Assembly: GCA_905221605.1 (NCBI GenBank)
Contig: CAJNDS010000979.1
Coordinates: forward strand, 632,319-694,318
Direction: 5' to 3'
DNA from: Symbiodinium natans
Taxonomy: Eukaryota; Sar; Dinophyceae; Suessiales; Symbiodiniaceae
DNA length: 62,000 nucleotides
The position numbers were made by a program, and so were the translations under genes. Below are positions 10,001 through 19,233 of the stretch, piece by piece (position 1 is the stretch's first letter; the number at the start of each line of letters is the position of its first letter). The notes under the pieces were generated by a model. It did no database searches and was not told where the DNA came from. It worked only from the letters and a program-made list of their open reading frames with translations.

Positions 10001-12254
10001 CCCTAAACCCTAAACCCCAAACCCTAAACCCTAAACTCTAAACCCTAAACCCGGGAGGTCTCCGAGGTGGCAGCAGGCCCTGGGAGGAGCAAGAAGGTGC
10101 GGACCCCTGCCATCTTTCCAGGGGTTGAGTTTGCGTTTAAGAGGCATGGACAAAGAGGCTTCAAACTTTAGGTACTCAGGGTTTAGGGTTTAGGGTTTAA
10201 GGTTCAGGGTTTGCATAGGGTTTAGGATTCAGGGTTAGGGCCTTTGAAGCCCTGAACCCTAAACCCCCAAAAAAAACTCGCAAGGCTGGGGTGCCTGTGG
10301 ACAACGACGAGTACTACAAGGCATCGCGGGCACGGGCTTCGCGGGAATCGGCGGGGGCGGAGGGGGGGGGGGGTAAAAATGTATACGCGTATGAATAAGT
10401 ATGTATGTGTGAGCCTGTACATATGCATATCTGCAGATATACATAACATATGTATGTACATAATGCTGTACATACATTTGTTCATTATGGTATGCTTGCA
10501 TTTGGGGTTTGGGTTTGCTGTGATATGGCGCAGAAGCTGTGAAGATTGGGATGCCGAGTAGCCTGGAAAGCTTCGGAACAGCCCACGCCGTTTTCGCTTG
10601 GGAACAGCCCACGCCGTTTTCGGCCGCAAAACCACCTCAACCTAACCCTTCCAGGGTCTAGGCCTAGACTCCTCCATCCAGGTTTTGAGAGGCTTCCTTC
10701 ACAAAGCACTGACTGATCTAGGGTACACCAGGATTTGTAGCAAAACTGGTCGATCCCAGTCACAAATTTTGATGGCGGAAAGGACGGTCCTTACTGGAGG
10801 GCAGGTGTCAGAATAAGAATAAGAAGAAGCATAATATCAGTAATAATAATCAGACCAGGTGGAGGGAACCAGGGTCTAGGGGGAAGGAACTGGTTCCTGA
10901 GAAACCGGGCCCATCGTGGGTGCTACCGACCTCCGAGCTGTGGCGCCCTAATGAGTTTAGGGTTTAGGTATAGGGTTCAGCTAAACCCCAAACCCCAAAC
11001 CCCAGACCCCAAACCCCAAACCCCAAACCCCAAACCCCAAACCCCAAACCCCAAACCCCAAACCCCAAACCCCAAACCCCAAACCCCAAACCCCAAACCC
11101 CAAACCCCAAACCCCAAACCCCAAACCCCAAACCCCAAACCCTAAACCCTAAACCCTAAACCCTAAACCCTAACCTGTCTTGCTCCTTCCGCTTCTGCTT
11201 GGCCGACTCGACGAAGGTGATCGACGCCATCGATTACCCTGGAGATCCAGAGCGGCTCCTGAGGCCGGTGGGCCAGTCTCCCACAGCAGTTTGGGGTTTA
11301 GGGTTTAGGGTTTAGGGTTTGGGGTTTGGGGTTTAGGGTTTAGGGTTTAGGGTTTATATTAGACCTTATGGTGTTTGATCCCCTCCCCTCCCCTTTGTTT
11401 TCAGTCGCTGCCCCTACTAGTTGCTTAAGAACCCCCCAAAAAATGAAAGATACGAATCCCTACTAGATTACTCTAGGGGGGGGGGGGGGGGGGGGGGGGG
11501 TTCTTTAAGCAAACAGTACTTACGGGGTGCCTTGCAATTAGGGTTTAGGTCTTGGGGTAAGGATGACAGGACTATGCGCCCCCATTTTTTCCGGTGGTGC
11601 CGGGGTAGGATCCGAAGGAATTAGGGTTTAGGACCTCAACCCTAAGCTGCAAAAAGCCCTCAATGCTAGACCCGAAAAACCCGAAAACCCCAAAAGCCCA
11701 ACCCCTAAAACCCCTAAGCCCTAAACCCTGAACCCCATTCAAAAGCACCCTATATCGTAAACCCTAAGCCCTGAACACCAAAGGAGGGCTTGCGGTCCTT
11801 TTCATCTCAGGGTGAAAGGATTGATGCGCACAGCGCCCATATTCTACGGTTCAGTGTTCAGGGCCCAAAGAGCCCAATGCCCCTTAAGCAGGAAGATGCC
11901 TTAAATTAAAAAGGGATCCTGATTCTTATTAAAGGCAGATTCCTCTTTCAAAGTGTATTTGGGTCTTTGGGGGGGGGGGGGGGTGCGACACCGAGACAGC
12001 CCAAAGTAAGTCCCCACAGCCTTCCTCGGTTCTTAGCCAGAGAAGTGGGCTCAGGGCTTCGGGGTTTAGGGTTAGGGTCTAGGGTTTAGGGTTTAGGGTT
12101 TAGGTTTCGGCTTTCGATTTTTAGGGTTTAGGTCTAGGTTTCAGGGGGCTTCGTGGGCAGGCACCTGGATCCCGGAAACATGGGCTACGTGAATACCCGG
12201 ACCTTGCGGATTTTGCACGAGCAGAAGAGCGAGGAGAAGGCTGGAAACCGTTGA
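7020..12254 (+). CDS. EF-hand-like protein, multi-exon (partial model)
   Basis: Best-supported exons: 7020-7090 (reads SPVRAWANLLDLHAKGKLKR) joined by a GC-AG intron (AAGAG|GC ... CACAG|G) to 7237-about 7290 (REFATSMSVLGYAGNVNKLW), the RAWxxxLDxxxxGxL...EFxxxxxxLGYxGNxxxLW pattern of the dinoflagellate EF-hand-like family. At the 3' end, 10058-10096, 10285-10359, 11217-11263 and 12161-12254 join in phase (GT, GA and GC donors), ending RLLRHLDPGNMGYVNTRTLR ... and a TGA at 12252. Likely members between them, with unresolved joins: 8852-8910, 9175-9217 and 9398-9451 (EIREFKNMADKKIITLIQ, phase 0/0). Calcium-ligand positions are mostly lost. One gene or two is not settled. Each exon sits among CCCTAAA/TTTAGGG arrays. 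Confidence 0.5.
7712..7792. repeat. Fold-back element with GGCTCCTATGT ends
   Basis: GGCTCCTATGT ... ACATAGGAGCC inverted ends. The left part (ACCTGAAGG..CCTATGTAGTT) recurs at 61627-61700. Confidence 0.6.
7835..7916 (+). CDS. Candidate exon with stop codon, unknown
   Basis: GCTAG|G opens a phase-1 frame reading NPAIRIFLPLTREVGPSWAP and then a few more residues to TGA at 7914. Unusually the upstream repeat is TTTAGGG, so the acceptor AG comes from a repeat-like CTAG. It could be a terminal exon of the flanking EF-hand-like gene or an alternative one. Confidence 0.35.
7966..8400 (+). repeat. Long TTTAGGGG octamer array
   Basis: About 45 units of the 8-mer TTTAGGGG with interspersed TTTAGGG and CTTAGGGG, the longest variant array in the window. 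About 8414-8459 after it holds a weak candidate exon (frame QEELGLKPKQS before GTGAGG). Confidence 0.9.
8827..8852. repeat. Short hairpin CTGCACATGA/TCATGTGCAG
   Basis: A 10-bp perfect stem with a three-base loop, ending exactly at the CAG acceptor of the exon at 8852. Confidence 0.7.
10574..10622. repeat. Direct duplication, about 26 bp
   Basis: AACAGCCCACGCCGTTTTCG occurs twice head to tail. Confidence 0.85.
10983..11174 (-). repeat. CCCCAAA heptamer array passing into CCCTAAA
   Basis: Over 20 units of CCCCAAA (the TTTGGGG variant), then about 5 CCCTAAA units nearest the exon at 11217. A similar CCCCAAA block is at 18331-18445. Confidence 0.9.
11414..11521. repeat. Fold-back family B, copy 1
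   Basis: ACTAGTTGCTTAAGAACCCC ... GGGGTTCTTTAAGCAA inverted ends around a loop with a 26-base G run. Other copies: 15951-16068, 17429-17539, 51041-51194. Confidence 0.8.
11863..11976. repeat. Fold-back family C, copy 1
   Basis: GCCCAAAGAGCCCAATGC ... GTATTTGGGTCTTTGGG, diverged inverted ends. Other copies: 12441-12550, 42857-42961, 47361-47466; a lone end at about 6182-6204. Confidence 0.6.
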
Positions 12255-12440
12255 GGGCTGCGAGGAAGTGCTTCAAGGGTTGGAGTTTAGGGTTTGGGGT
12301 TTAGGGTTTAGGGTTTGGGGTTTGGGGTTTGGGTTTAGGGCACATGGGCGGCCGAGGGCAAGTGAGAGAGAGAGTCGTGGTCTTGCGTTTGAGCCAACAT
12401 TGCCGACGGGAGGGTCATCGCACAGTCCTCATGCACCTGA

Positions 12441-12550
12441 ACCCAGAGAGCCCAATACTCCTTAATTAAGGAATATACCGTAAATTATTCAGGGGTCCTT
12501 AACATGATTTAAGGAATATTCCCTAATTAAGGGGTATTGGGCTCTTTGGG
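12441..12550. repeat. Fold-back family C, copy 2 (best preserved)
   Basis: CCCAGAGAGCCCAATACTCC ... GGTATTGGGCTCTTTGGG with inner CTTAATTAAGGAATAT / ATATTCCCTAATTAAGG: nearly the whole element is one hairpin. Confidence 0.85.
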
Positions 12551-12623
12551 AAGCTGAACAGTTCAGCTTTAACAGGACCCAGATCCCAGCTCCCCATCTG
12601 ACTGACGCACCTACACCCTATAT

Positions 12624-12722
12624 TGCTTAGCCAACAGCTGAACTCTAAACTTTTTGCTTCCTTATTTAGTAGGAATAGCAAAGTTTAACCATTTCTTCCC
12701 CTGGTTGTTGGAGAAGTAAGCT
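12624..12722. repeat. Fold-back family K, copy 1
   Basis: GCTTAGCCAACAGCTG ... CTGGTTGTTGGAGAAGTAAG. A second copy at 32309-32403 shares TATTTAGTAGGAATAG and CTTCCCCTGG. Confidence 0.75.
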
Positions 12723-12740
12723 ATAAGTCCTAAACCGCAG

Positions 12741-12806
12741 CTTGCGAAAGCGTGGAATTTCTCGGGGCAAGCTGAGCATCATGCACGCCGTGGCCAAGTA
12801 ATATAG
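12741..12806 (+). CDS. Candidate short exon, frame uncertain
   Basis: After CCGCAG two frames are open: KRGISRGKLSIMHAVAK then TAA, or LAKAWNFSGQAEHHARRGQ then TAG. A family A element starts immediately downstream. Confidence 0.25.
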   Translation, partial: LAKAWNFSGQAEHHARRGQVI

Positions 12807-12869
12807 GGGGCCTTAATCATTAGAATAGGGTTTTTGGGGCGGTGATTGTAGTATACCGACCCCATATTA
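12799..12869 (-). repeat. Fold-back family A, copy 4 (shortened)
   Basis: ATATAGGGGGCCTTAATCAT and TTAGAATAGGGTTTTTGGGG match copy 3; the middle is missing. It abuts the candidate exon ending near 12798. Confidence 0.7.
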
Positions 12870-13528
12870 CACAGAACACGATATCTCCAAGGAGCCACAG
12901 ACCCACCCAGGTTTGGGTTTCGGGTTTCGGGCTTTTTGTTGGGTTTAGGGTGTAGGGTTTCGGGTTTGGGGTTTCGGGTTTGGGGTTTAGGGTTTGGGGC
13001 GTAGGGGTTAGGGCTTAGGATTTAGGGGGGGGGGGGGGGGGGGGTGAGGCTTCGGCCCTGGACCCTCTCAGCTCTGGGTCTTGGTGGAAATCCCCTTCTT
13101 TTTTCTTGTTTTTTCTTTTTTTCTGGCCTCACGGCACAACATGCCTTGAAGCTCGAACCCTGAACCCGATGGCTACGGCTCAAGCCGCAAGTAGGCATAA
13201 CAGAGGTTTCCGGAAGTAGATATGACATATGGATGTCTTCTACATGATGTTCAATTTGATGCATGATGTACAATATCTGTGATTTTCTTTTTGTTGTTAT
13301 ATGCTGTATGGGTTATGTAGTTTGTATAATATATGTGTATATATATATATGTATATGTATGTATGTATATAAATATATGTACATATATCATAGATTGTAT
13401 GTAGCTTCAAATGTGCAGACTTTGCTGAAATGTCTCGACTCAAAGACCGTAGAGCAGAGTTGGGCAAGCAGGAGACAGGTTTTCGGAAACCTCTGCGTTC
13501 AGGCTTTAGGTTGTTTAGAATTTAGGGC

Positions 13529-15113
13529 ATGGCGTGTGAGTGGCCCGTGTCCCTCGGGTATCCTGTGGCGTCTCAAAGAGCTCCCAGTGATGACGAGGAA
13601 ATCACAATTGAGCCTAAACCTTGCAGGACGCACAGTGAGGATGAGGTGAGGAAGCAGATGCCCTTCATTCTCCCGGAAGCGCAGGGGCACTCTGCAAATA
13701 CCTGCCTTGGCCATCATTCTGCTGTGGCAGTCCTCCGACATGGTGAGCGTCAGGACTCGGTCTTCGGCTCCGCGTGGCACGGCACGGAGGATTTCCAGCG
13801 GTACCCATTCGATTGTCCGATCACCGACCATGCGGTCTGGGAAGCTCAGCATGCGGCCCACCAGTTGCGCAACTTCGCTGACTTCCACGTGATCGTCTCG
13901 TCTCCCTACTTGCGCTGTGTGCAAACCGCCGTCGCCCTGGCAGATGCTTTGGATGCTAGGCAGAAGGCCCTCGGCATCTTTTATACTTTCCCTTGTTAGG
14001 TTTCAGAGGATGATATGAATTCTTAAGGCGTATTTGTCAAAGTTTTTTTTCGCCCGTCCTAGGATATCATGGTGGTCTTGGACTACGAGCTCGGGGAAGT
14101 CTTCGGCCCACCGGTCTTCGGGGACGTGGAGCTCCGGAATGGTCGAGTTTGGCGATCCAGAGAGGAGCTTCATGCTGCTCTGAAGCTAGGTACGCCCTTG
14201 GGATAGTTTTGTTTAAAAGATGTTTCTCTTCTTGGGCGAAGAGGACCATATGTATGAAAGGAACATGTGGTATTTTGGGGCCTAAGAGGACCGGGGGATT
14301 GTTTTTTCAGAGGGTTTTCATGACCATCCTAGGAAGGATTGGAGCCCCCAGCTTCACAAAGGCTTTTCGAAGCTCCCGGTCGACCGAGTGTGTTGGGAGA
14401 AGGTTTCGGGTCGCCCGCCCAGCTGGGGCGAAAAGATGAAAGATGCCCGTCAGCGTTATGCCAGGAGGTTCCTGACCCACCTCAGTCGTGGTCGGCGCTC
14501 TGGGAAAGGTATGATTCTGGTAAGTCACGGAATCATGGTGCAGACCTGCCTCAAGGTGTTGCCCAGCACTTCGGCCTTGAGTGTGGCATCCGTCCCTTTC
14601 TGTGGTGGACTGATGGCTGGCCTCCGCCGTCTCTCCAAGCAGGTCGGTGCCGAGCTCACGAACCCTGCCCCCTCGGAGCTGACGGAGGTCAATTTGCGGA
14701 GCCACGATTCCGCCGAGAACTGGCCCGAGAGGAACAGCCCGAGGAAGTCAGCAAATCATCATGTTGAGGCAGCCCAGCTTCATGCATGGGACGTTCAGGC
14801 CGTTGGTGTTGAGTTTGACACCACGCACATGCCAAGGGAATCCGCGGCAGTGGGGAAGCATGCTCCTCAACGCCTTGCAAGGCTAAGTGCTGGCAGCTGC
14901 TCCTGGGCTCAGATCGAGCTCCTGTCCGGGCAGCTTGCGACCGAGACGAGTGGTCCTCTTGAGCTCAGAGGCACTGCAACACAGGACAGCATCGAGCAGC
15001 AGCATGTTCCCGTGGTGGAGGACACTGTTCCACAACTGAGCCTTCAGAGCAGTCGCCTGCTGGGAAGGAGGCTCAGCCAGCGGTCCTTAGCCGCTTCCCG
15101 GCTCAGCCAATGA
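13529..15113 (+). CDS. Histidine phosphatase superfamily (branch 1) protein
   Basis: Three exons, 13529-13966, 14063-14189 and 14311-15113, give 455 residues in an unbroken frame (ATG to TGA). Introns are GC-AG (96 nt, AAG|GC ... CTAG|GA) and GT-AG (121 nt, CTAG|GT ... TTCAG|A). The phosphoglycerate-mutase-like core is clear: LRHGE at residues 69-73 with catalytic His71, SSPYLRCVQTA at 124-134 (second Arg), ELGEVFG at 155-161 (likely acid), and the closing VSHG at 259-262 with the second His261. About 160 residues after the core are Ser/Gln-rich and probably disordered. Such enzymes remove phosphate from small metabolites or proteins through a phosphohistidine; the substrate cannot be told. 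An in-frame stop at 13523 supports the start. The body has almost no telomere repeats, unlike its neighbours; a GTTTAGGG array follows at 15129. The first donor (13966) is the least certain join. Confidence 0.88.
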
Positions 15114-15128
15114 GGCGTCCTTGGCAAG

Positions 15129-15215
15129 GTTTAGGGTTTAGGGTTTGGGGTTTAGGGTTTAGGGTTTAGGGTTGAGGTTTTAGGGTTTAGGGCTTAGGGT
15201 TTAGGGTTCAAGGTT
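15129..15215 (+). repeat. TTTAGGG array after the phosphatase gene
   Basis: Starts at GGCAAG|GTTTAGGG, 15 nt past the TGA, with the same donor-like boundary seen at real exon ends. It could mark a 3' UTR intron or a repeat insertion in the UTR. Confidence 0.8.
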
Positions 15216-15764
15216 TGCAGAGCGAAGAGCCGGTTTCGCCAGCACAGATTTCGGCATTTACGGTCAGTTACCGGCGCGAACAAGGTACAGAGTGCCCGGA
15301 GAGGGGGTAAGAACGCGACGCTTGCACAAGGCATCTGCTTTCATGGGGCACCTGGAACAATCCTCGCGCCGGAATGGAATTCGTTTCGGACTGCATGACT
15401 GAATATGAGCCGCGTGCCTCCATGTTCTTGCCGGATTTTAGGGTCTCTCTACTTTCAGCTAGAACATTCGCTAAGATGCAGGGTTGCCGGCAAGTGAGCA
15501 AAGTCCATGGAAGGATCGCGCATACTGACGTAGGTCGGCAAACAAGTCTCCCAAAGATGGCGCCAGGTCGAGCAACTTGAGAGTGCTGGATCTATGTCTG
15601 CAGGTTGAACTCATGAACTATCCGTTTTGTTTTTCTTCACTTTGCACTGCTAATGTAGACATGACAGATGATTGTAAACCAAGAAAGCAACAACATCAAC
15701 CACAACATCATCCGATCACTTCTACGACTTATCTGTACACGCCTTAAGTTGATTCCGCCTTGCA

Positions 15765-16150
15765 GCCATAATGCATCTGACTGGGTGTTAAGCCCCGTTG
15801 GCCCGTTGAACCACTGGCTGGGACACGCTACAGAAAACGTGGTCCTCAAATTTGCAGAGCTGCATTTCTATCAGCTCGCCAACCGTATGGTGCACGCAAG
15901 GCTGTATCGGCCTACAAGCCGTTTCGCCAACCCGTGCGGGATCCAGGTAAGCTGCTATGTGCTTAAGATCCCCAGAAAAACACAACAGCTAATCCTCCTA
16001 CAAAAATACCCTTTTCAGGAAGAACATGTTTTGTTTTCTGCGGGGTTCTTAAGCAAAGAGCAGTAAGAGTTCGCCCTATGTGCAATCTCGGTACCAATGT
16101 TTTCGATGACACTCCCTCAGCAGAGCGAACTTGCAATGGACTCCTTGTGA
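15765..16150 (+). CDS. Two-exon gene piece interrupted by a family B element
   Basis: Exon about 15765-15946 reads SDWVLSPVGPLNHWLGHATE ... FANPCGIQ and ends at a consensus donor, CCAG|GTAAGC. The following 119 nt are essentially one fold-back element. A terminal exon at 16124-16150 (CAGCAG|AGCGAACTT..., phase 0) reads SELAMDSL and stops, but its link is tentative. The stretch 15220-15760 has unique DNA with a 68-codon ORF (15374-15580) that I cannot support as coding. Family not recognised. Confidence 0.4.
15951..16068. repeat. Fold-back family B, copy 2, forming an intron
   Basis: TGCTATGTGCTTAAGATCCCC ... GGGGTTCTTAAGCAAAGAGCA, flanked by GTAAG at both ends (15947 and 16066). The left GTAAG is the exon's splice donor, so intron and element nearly coincide. 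Confidence 0.75.
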
Positions 16151-16776
16151 TATGATGGTATAGGGTTCAGGGTTTAGGGTTTAGGGTTTTGGGTTTAGGG
16201 TTTAGGGTTCAGGGTTTAGGGGTCGCGTCGCAACCTTGCTCGGCTTGGTTTGTATCACCTTGGAGCGCGTACGGGCTTGAGGCAGGGTTTCATCTCGGGT
16301 AAGTCGACGTGTCTTTAGTGGTTAAGCTTGTGCAGTCTTGGCACTGTTCTCCTGATGTGGCCCTGTCGACGAGCTGGTCCTAATGCTCCTGTAATGACGG
16401 GGCTTCCTACTCTGAAGCCTCGCTCACATCTGCAAGTGCGAGAGGCAAAAACGTAAAGCGGTGGCCGGGGCAAACCAAGTGGCTGGTGCGCATAATCTAG
16501 GATGCCCCGTAGTACACAAATCCCTCAACCCTAAACCCTAACCTTAAACCCTAGACCCTTATTCCCCTTTTTTTGGGGGTTGAGGTTCCCTGACAAATCC
16601 CTTCATGGGTCACTTGGTTCAACCTAGTATTGCACACACAGATCAGCCTGGCCTTGGCGCCAGGGCGTCCTAAAACCCTGTTCCCGCATATGAGTTTAGG
16701 GTTTAGGGTGCAGGGTTTAGGGTTTAGAGTTTAGGGTAATACTCTATCACCTGATGTTTCCGTTCGGGTTTCGCAG

Positions 16777-16844
16777 ACTCTCGCAAGGCCGTCCCGCAGT
16801 ACTTGAAGAAGTGCCTGGGCAATTCATCATTTCTTTCCCTACAG
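16777..16844 (+). CDS. Candidate internal exon, unknown
   Basis: TCGCAG|AC opens a phase-2 frame SRKAVPQYLKKCLGNSSFLS plus two residues to CTACAG|GTCCCAGG. G/C third positions and clean splice sites. A family G element begins exactly at the donor. The stretch 16225-16740 before it holds telomere-like repeats and unique DNA in which I see no supported gene. Confidence 0.5.
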
Positions 16845-17030
16845 GTCCCAGGACCCAGAGTAGGCCGTTATTCACTTTTCGTTTGGGCTTAGGATTCCTT
16901 CTGAGCCCCTTTAAACCAAACAAGTGCACCCTTTTTTTTTCAAATTTGTCAGGGCTTAGGCTCCCTTAGAATAGGCCCCTTTAACTAAACCAGGGTACCC
17001 TTTTTATTCTTAGGTGACTCTTGGGTCACC
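16845..17030 (+). repeat. Family G introner-like element, copy 1
   Basis: GTCCCAGGACCCAGAGTAGG ... TTCTTAGGTGACTCTTGGGTCACC. Termini are imperfect inverted repeats (GACCCAGAGTA / TGACTCTTGGGTC). Starts at a GT donor. Confidence 0.7.
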
Positions 17031-17428
17031 CTAACCCCTAAACCCTAAACCCTAAACCCTAAACCCTAAACCCTAAACCCTAAACCCTTTAGGCATGGGT
17101 TAGGGTGACCCAGAGTACCTAAAGCTACTCTTGTGTCTCGGGCCTGTCTAGGGTTCGAGAGGAGGAATGTAGGGTGGTGTAGGGCTCGAAGTTTGGTGTG
17201 GCTGCATAGCAGGTTTACGGGGTTTCAGGGTTTAGGGTTTAGGGTTTAGGGTTCAGGGTTTAGGGTTTAGGGTTTAGGGTTTAGGGTTTGATTCGGATGG
17301 CTGTCTCAAGTACAAACCTTGTCGAAAGCCCTCAGCCACCCAAAGCCCCAGAGCCCCAAACTGGTTAAGGGTTTAGGGTTGAGGGTTTAGGGTTTAGGGG
17401 TTTAGGGTTTAGGGTTATTGGTTATCAT

Positions 17429-17539
17429 CATCTACAATTTGCATAAGAACCCCAAAGAAGAACAAACGATAATCCCGATATTACCATGAATGAGGAAGAA
17501 CATTTTTGGTTTTGTGGGGTTCTTAAGCAACTAGTAGTC
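17429..17539. repeat. Fold-back family B, copy 3
   Basis: TTTGCATAAGAACCCC ... GGGGTTCTTAAGCAACTAG, inverted ends as in copy 1. Confidence 0.8.
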
Positions 17540-17597
17540 CTCGCATATCATCATAGGAGCCCTTGAGCCCTGTAAAAAACACAAACCACGCCCGCAG

Positions 17598-17877
17598 GCG
17601 AAAATGTCCAGGCCGATCGTAGGAATGTGAAGTACAAGGTAAAGAAAGGCTGCAATGAAAATATAGATTGAGATGATCATCGCAACCACGGTAGCATCAA
17701 GATCAAAGACGCGTTGGAGTGGCGGCAAGAGTACTTTGTAAGAAGTGAGTAAGTAGCCCCAGGTACCGTGAGAATCGGCAGACGCAGCTGGAGCAAAAGA
17801 TTGCCGCGGTGATCATGCCACCAGCTAAGGAGCTGCTGGCAAAGCAGGACTTGTTGGAATGGAGGGTTTGGAGCTGA
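17598..17877 (+). CDS. Three clustered exons of an unknown helical protein
   Basis: Exons 17598-17638 (ENVQADRRNVKYK, donor AAG|GTAAAG), 17702-17737 (IKDALEWRQEYF, donor TTT|GTAAGA) and 17782-17877 (TQLEQKIAAVIMPPAKELLA ..., stop TGA at 17875, or CAG|GA donor after 17847). Introns would be only 63 and 44 nt, so the exact middle acceptors are uncertain. A charged helix-forming peptide of unknown family. It may feed into the long gene at 19234 by way of a 34-nt exon at 18712-18745, whose phases fit. Confidence 0.45.
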
Positions 17878-18081
17878 TTTAAGGGGGCTTTGGGGGGCTT
17901 TGGGGGGCTTTGGGGGGCTTTGGGATTTAGGGGCTTTAGGGTTTCTAGAAGCCACAGGCTACGTGGTCTGAGCTTTCGGGTTGAGGGTTGGTTTAGGGAT
18001 TTCGGGTTCAGGGATCTTGGTTTTGGGGCTTGGGGATTATTCGAGCCGAGTTTATTTGGGGCTTTGCGGAGGTTCAGTGGG

Positions 18082-18163
18082 GATGTTCCCCCCTTCTACT
18101 ATTACTAGCAGTCCCATGGGATTATAGCAGGGGGTACGATAATCCCTATATAAGGGGGAGCAT
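18082..18163. repeat. Fold-back family F, copy 1
   Basis: GATGTTCCCCCCTTCTACTA ... CCTATATAAGGGGGAGCATC. A larger copy is at 40963-41068. It lies 30 bp from a family D element. Confidence 0.7.
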
Positions 18164-18192
18164 CACAAGGGTTCAAGGTTGCGCCATCCTCA

Positions 18193-18286
18193 CTTGGAGG
18201 TTCATGGTACTTATTAAGCCCCTGAAGTGCCCTAATATGGTTATAAGTGCAGTTATAATTGGTTACTAAGTACCATACCTCCAAGC
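18193..18286. repeat. Fold-back family D, copy 1
   Basis: CTTGGAGGTTCATGGTACTT ... AAGTACCATACCTCCAAG inverted ends. Other copies: 25458-25603, 31072-31224, 51654-51776, 51854-51974. Confidence 0.85.
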
Positions 18287-19233
18287 CCAAATCGCCGCCC
18301 TCCTCCAGAAAGCTGTAGCTAAAAGCCTACAACCCTAAACCCCAAACCCCAAACCCCAAACCCCAAACCCCAAACCCCAAACCCCAAACCCCAAACCCCA
18401 AACCCCAAACCCCAAACCCCAAACCCCAAACCCCAAACCCCAAACCCTAAACCCTAAACCCTAAACCAACCCTAAACCCCAAACCCTAAGGTCTGTAAGG
18501 GGTCGACCGCCCAAGCTGCATGGTTCAAGCTAACCGGACGCTGATTGTCTGTGTGGTTGGTGTGGTCTCTACTGGCCTGCTGGTTTGGGTTTAGGGTTGA
18601 AAGTTTAGTGTTTAGCTGCTTTCCCGATAATTATCAACTTCTGTCAAGATTTTTCCAGAGGCTTATCCGTGGTGTTTCATCCACATGATATTACAACTTG
18701 CCAGCTTCCAGAGAGGGTTGCAAGAAGTTTCGGGAAACACTGAAGGTGTCGGGTTTATGCGTTCAATGTCTGAAATGTCAGTCCACATCGCCTACAGTAC
18801 CTCGTCTTTGTGAGTTTCTTGTATTCGATACAAGCATTCGCAACCATCGAGCGCTGACAAAAACCACCAGCGTCTCTTCGAGATCTTGTGACGGCTGTCT
18901 CAGATTCTAAAACCCTAAACCCTAAACCCTAAACCCTAAACCCTAAACCCTTAACCCTGAACCCTTAACCCTTAACCCTTAAACCCTAAACCCTAAACCC
19001 TCAACCCTTAAACCCTAAACCCTAAACCCTGTTTTTTGCACTCGGCTGTGACGGCCTTCTTTCTGTTCGTTTCGGCTTAGCTGTTGCAGGCCCCTGCTGC
19101 CCGGGTAGTGCTGATTACACTGCAGTTCACGTTTTTTTGGGGGTTTACGGTTTAGGGTTTAGGGTTTAGGGTTTAGGGTTTAGGGTTTCTGTTCAGCTGC
19201 GATTAACGATGAAATCGAATCCTAAACTTCAAG

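Noticed and set aside
10951-11145. NPKPQT-repeat protein
   Set aside because: Direct translation of the CCCCAAA array; the same LNPKP or GLGFRV tails recur wherever telomere arrays are read.
13499-13924. 141-codon antisense ORF
   Set aside because: Shadow of the histidine-phosphatase first exon, whose catalytic motifs are on the + strand.
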